Of a stretch of 64,000 nt of DNA, positions 61,777-64,000 are shown in pieces. The notes beneath the pieces are model-generated. The model saw only the letters and a list, made by a program, of their open reading frames with translations, made no database searches and was not told the origin of the DNA. The DNA is from Brachypodius melanocephalos (taxonomy: Eukaryota > Chordata > Aves > Passeriformes > Pycnonotidae): contig VZSR01002395.1 of the NCBI GenBank assembly GCA_013398615.1, forward strand, positions 1,473,586-1,537,585, in the 5' to 3' direction. A program made the translations under genes and the position numbers. Within the stretch, counting starts at the first letter, position 1. Every line of letters starts with the position of its first letter.

Positions 61777-63213
61777 TGTCCTGGGGTGACTCTTTGATGC
61801 TTGTATCCCCAATAGTTTATGCAGTATGTTCAGTTCTGTGCCTTTAAGGCTGAGTAACCCCTTATAAGTAACAGCTGTGTTAATTGCCCAATACAGCCTG
61901 GCCCCTGATGAGTAACAGCGATATCCAATTAGGGTGAGAAAGATAAAAGAGGGGGTGAGCTGGTAAGGGAAGGATCAGCATGGAGGAACAGCCTTTCGTG
62001 TTGTGGTGTGCCTAGACCCCGATGCCTTGGCTAGCTCTGGCAGCACCCACGGCACTGAAGGTACAGCTCAGTCTGTGGACAGACCTTGCCTTCCCTTGTG
62101 GACTCTTTCACTTGCTCTCTCTCTCTCAACTCTCAGTGGCAACAAGTAGGAATAAAAGGAGAGACTTTCAGGGGACCACAACCTAATTTCATTCGGCAGG
62201 AGTCTGCCCCAAAGAGCAAAGAGCACTCCCGTGCAGCAGCTTTTAAAGAGAGGAGGGGTGAAGGGCAGGGTCTGGAGGGGAACCAATGCATAGGCATGGC
62301 TCTGGGGCAACAGACAACTCAGGGATCCACACACTGCAGGGAGGAGGGGGATCCCACAGGATCCTGACCAATCCCACAGTGCCTTCCCTGGAACTTTCCA
62401 GACATGGGGAGAGGCCTCGTGGTAACAGACAGGTCCTGGGGGCAGGGATACAATGACAGACAGGAGACTCTGAGGGGAAAGTGGGAGTAAACAACTCTGA
62501 CAGACAGGGAGAAACCAACTGAAGGGCGGGAAAACATACAGGGGTGTCTGGGCTAAACCAACAGGGGAGTAACTGTGTTACATGAAACTTAAACAGTACA
62601 AATCACATAGAACTTCAGTTTAAAACCTAAAACATGCACCACCACGCTTGGGGAGCATGAAGGAGAGACTCATGGAGTGGGATCCTGGAGGGAGAGAATT
62701 GCTGCTGTGAGAGCAGTTCTGAGGGTAAAGGAGGAGAAAGAAGATGGGCAGAGCTCGTTTTGCAAACAGCGTTCGCTCCTCTGTGGTGCTGCTCCTGGAT
62801 TGTGCCCGTCTGAGGCACGGACAGGCATGGAGACCTGCTTTGCTCTTAGTGTTAGCTAGCTGAGGCACAGAAGCTCTCTGGACTGTTTTTTTTTCTTTTT
62901 CTCAGGACTATTTAAACCTGCTCTGGGCTGAAAAACCCAGAGGAGCACTGGGAGCTCGCAGCGGGGCCTGGACCCCTGAAGGGACTGAGGAGAGACTGGG
63001 AGAGCCACAGTAAGGACTTTCTGAATTTACCATCTTAATTCGGGACAATGAAAGGGTTTATTGTTTCATTCTTTCTGTATGCTTGTGGGCACTTTGTTTG
63101 TTAAATAAATGGTTTTTTCCCCAGACTGGTTGGGGGGGAGGGGCCGTTTGGATTTGCTCCCCAGAGGGATCCCATTCAGGGGTTCTTTCACAAATTTGCC
63201 CTAAACCAGGACA
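61777..63213 (+). mobile_element. LTR-derived sequence with TGTCCTGG...CCAGGACA ends
   Basis: The left end reads TGTCCTGGGGTGACTC and the right end TTTGCCCTAAACCAGGACA, a perfect 8-bp inverted pair. The right part has an AATAAA (63,103 area) about 110 bp before the end. Both ends resemble LTRs that are common in passerine genomes, from memory. No target-site duplication is seen (CTCGC against AATAC), and 1.44 kb is long for one LTR, so it may be two LTR pieces or a rearranged copy. No viral protein is recognisable. Confidence 0.6.
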
Positions 63214-63797
63214 AATACATTCACCCTCAGCTTTACAGCTCACCAGACAAGGACAAATCAAACAAAAACCCCCACTCTGTCTCTCCTGAACTCTCTATTA
63301 CACACAGAAAACACCAGGATAACACATCCCACTGCATCAATCTCAGACATCTCTCCTCTTAACCCTCTCCCCCTCCACTGCCATCCAGCCTTGGAGCTTG
63401 GTGTCCTGCAAACCTCCAGCACATGTCCACTCCTTCTCTGGGATCTGTCCTTAGGCACAGCCTCTCTCTGTCCTCCCTCTGTTTTTCCTTTTTCCTGCCT
63501 ATGTGATGTTTTCTAGGGGTGCTACCTGGATTCAGGCAGGAGCAGCAGAGACTGCTGAGAACACTGGGTGGAACCTCACAGGAAGCCACAAGCACCTTGT
63601 CACAGTATGAGCTGCTTGAAGGCACCTGGCTTTGAGGATTCCACACAGAACAATCCTTTCCTTGGGCAATCATCAGGCTCAAAGGTGTTCACTGCCTTGG
63701 GCTCTGCTCCCAGCCCTGCATAACCCAGCTGGGAGGGGCACAGAGCACAAGGACTTGTGTCTGGAGTGTCTTTGCTGAAGCACAGCTCTGTCCAGCA

Positions 63798-64000
63798 ATC
63801 CATATATAATAATACATAAAATATCTATATAATAGAAGATATATTAAATTGTATATTATGTCTATTAGATAGTATATTAGAATATATATTATTGCATTAT
63901 ATAATATATATTGTAATAGAAATACATTATAAAATATATAATTATACATAATATAAATATATTTTATAAACATAAAGATAGATAATATAGAATATATAAA
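63798..64000. repeat. AT-rich tract at the window end
   Basis: About 200 bp of nearly pure A/T with irregular TATA, ATATATT and TAATA motifs and no clear period. It continues beyond the window. Confidence 0.8.

Noticed and set aside
63798..64000. 94-codon Ile/Tyr-rich frame reading as a membrane protein
   Set aside because: It is the translation of an AT-rich tract and has no codon or motif support.

Overview
The window is eukaryotic nuclear DNA: multi-exon genes with GT-AG introns and no bacterial signals. It is most likely from a bird, and probably a songbird. The 3' tail of a CR1 LINE ends in the bird-typical CTATGATTCTAT motif near 22.6 kb, and at least two long-terminal-repeat (LTR) fragments resemble, from memory, repeats common in passerine genomes. 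Species cannot be fixed from the sequence alone.

All three recognisable genes read right to left on the minus strand. (1) PRRC2C fills 0.6-40.9 kb. Its CpG-island promoter and noncoding exon 1 lie near 40.8-40.95 kb, then comes a 16-kb intron 1, then 20 coding exons (24,761 down to 641). These sum to exactly 1,959 codons. The rest of the gene runs off the left end. (2) An FMO4-like flavin-containing monooxygenase lies at 46,877-42,230 (8 coding exons, 546 aa). (3) A second FMO, closest to the FMO1 type, lies at 53,967-49,234 (8 coding exons, 531 aa), with a TATA-box promoter and a noncoding first exon near 55.4 kb. The two FMO genes share the standard FMO intron phases and almost the same exon lengths, so they are tandem duplicates. 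The order FMO1-like, FMO4, PRRC2C, all on one strand, matches human chromosome 1q24 from memory.

The FMOs are membrane-anchored endoplasmic-reticulum enzymes that oxygenate soft nucleophiles using FAD, NADPH and O2. PRRC2C is a very long, largely disordered cytoplasmic RNA-associated protein. The genes are linked by ancestry of position, not by a shared pathway.

Between FMO4 and PRRC2C lies a 0.5-kb CCCGGTTCCCAT minisatellite directly upstream of the PRRC2C promoter. The right end (55.5-64 kb) has no gene that I can support. It carries a 438-bp solo LTR at 60.2 kb, a 1.44-kb stretch with LTR-like ends at 61.8-63.2 kb, and an AT-rich tract at the edge. Intron 1 of PRRC2C contains an unidentified pair of ~195-bp inverted repeats around a 484-bp spacer.

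I found no CRISPR array, tRNA or rRNA, and nothing that amounts to a wholly new system. The most notable items are the inverted repeat pair, the upstream reading frame overlapping the PRRC2C start, the promoter-proximal minisatellite, and the complete FMO gene models.
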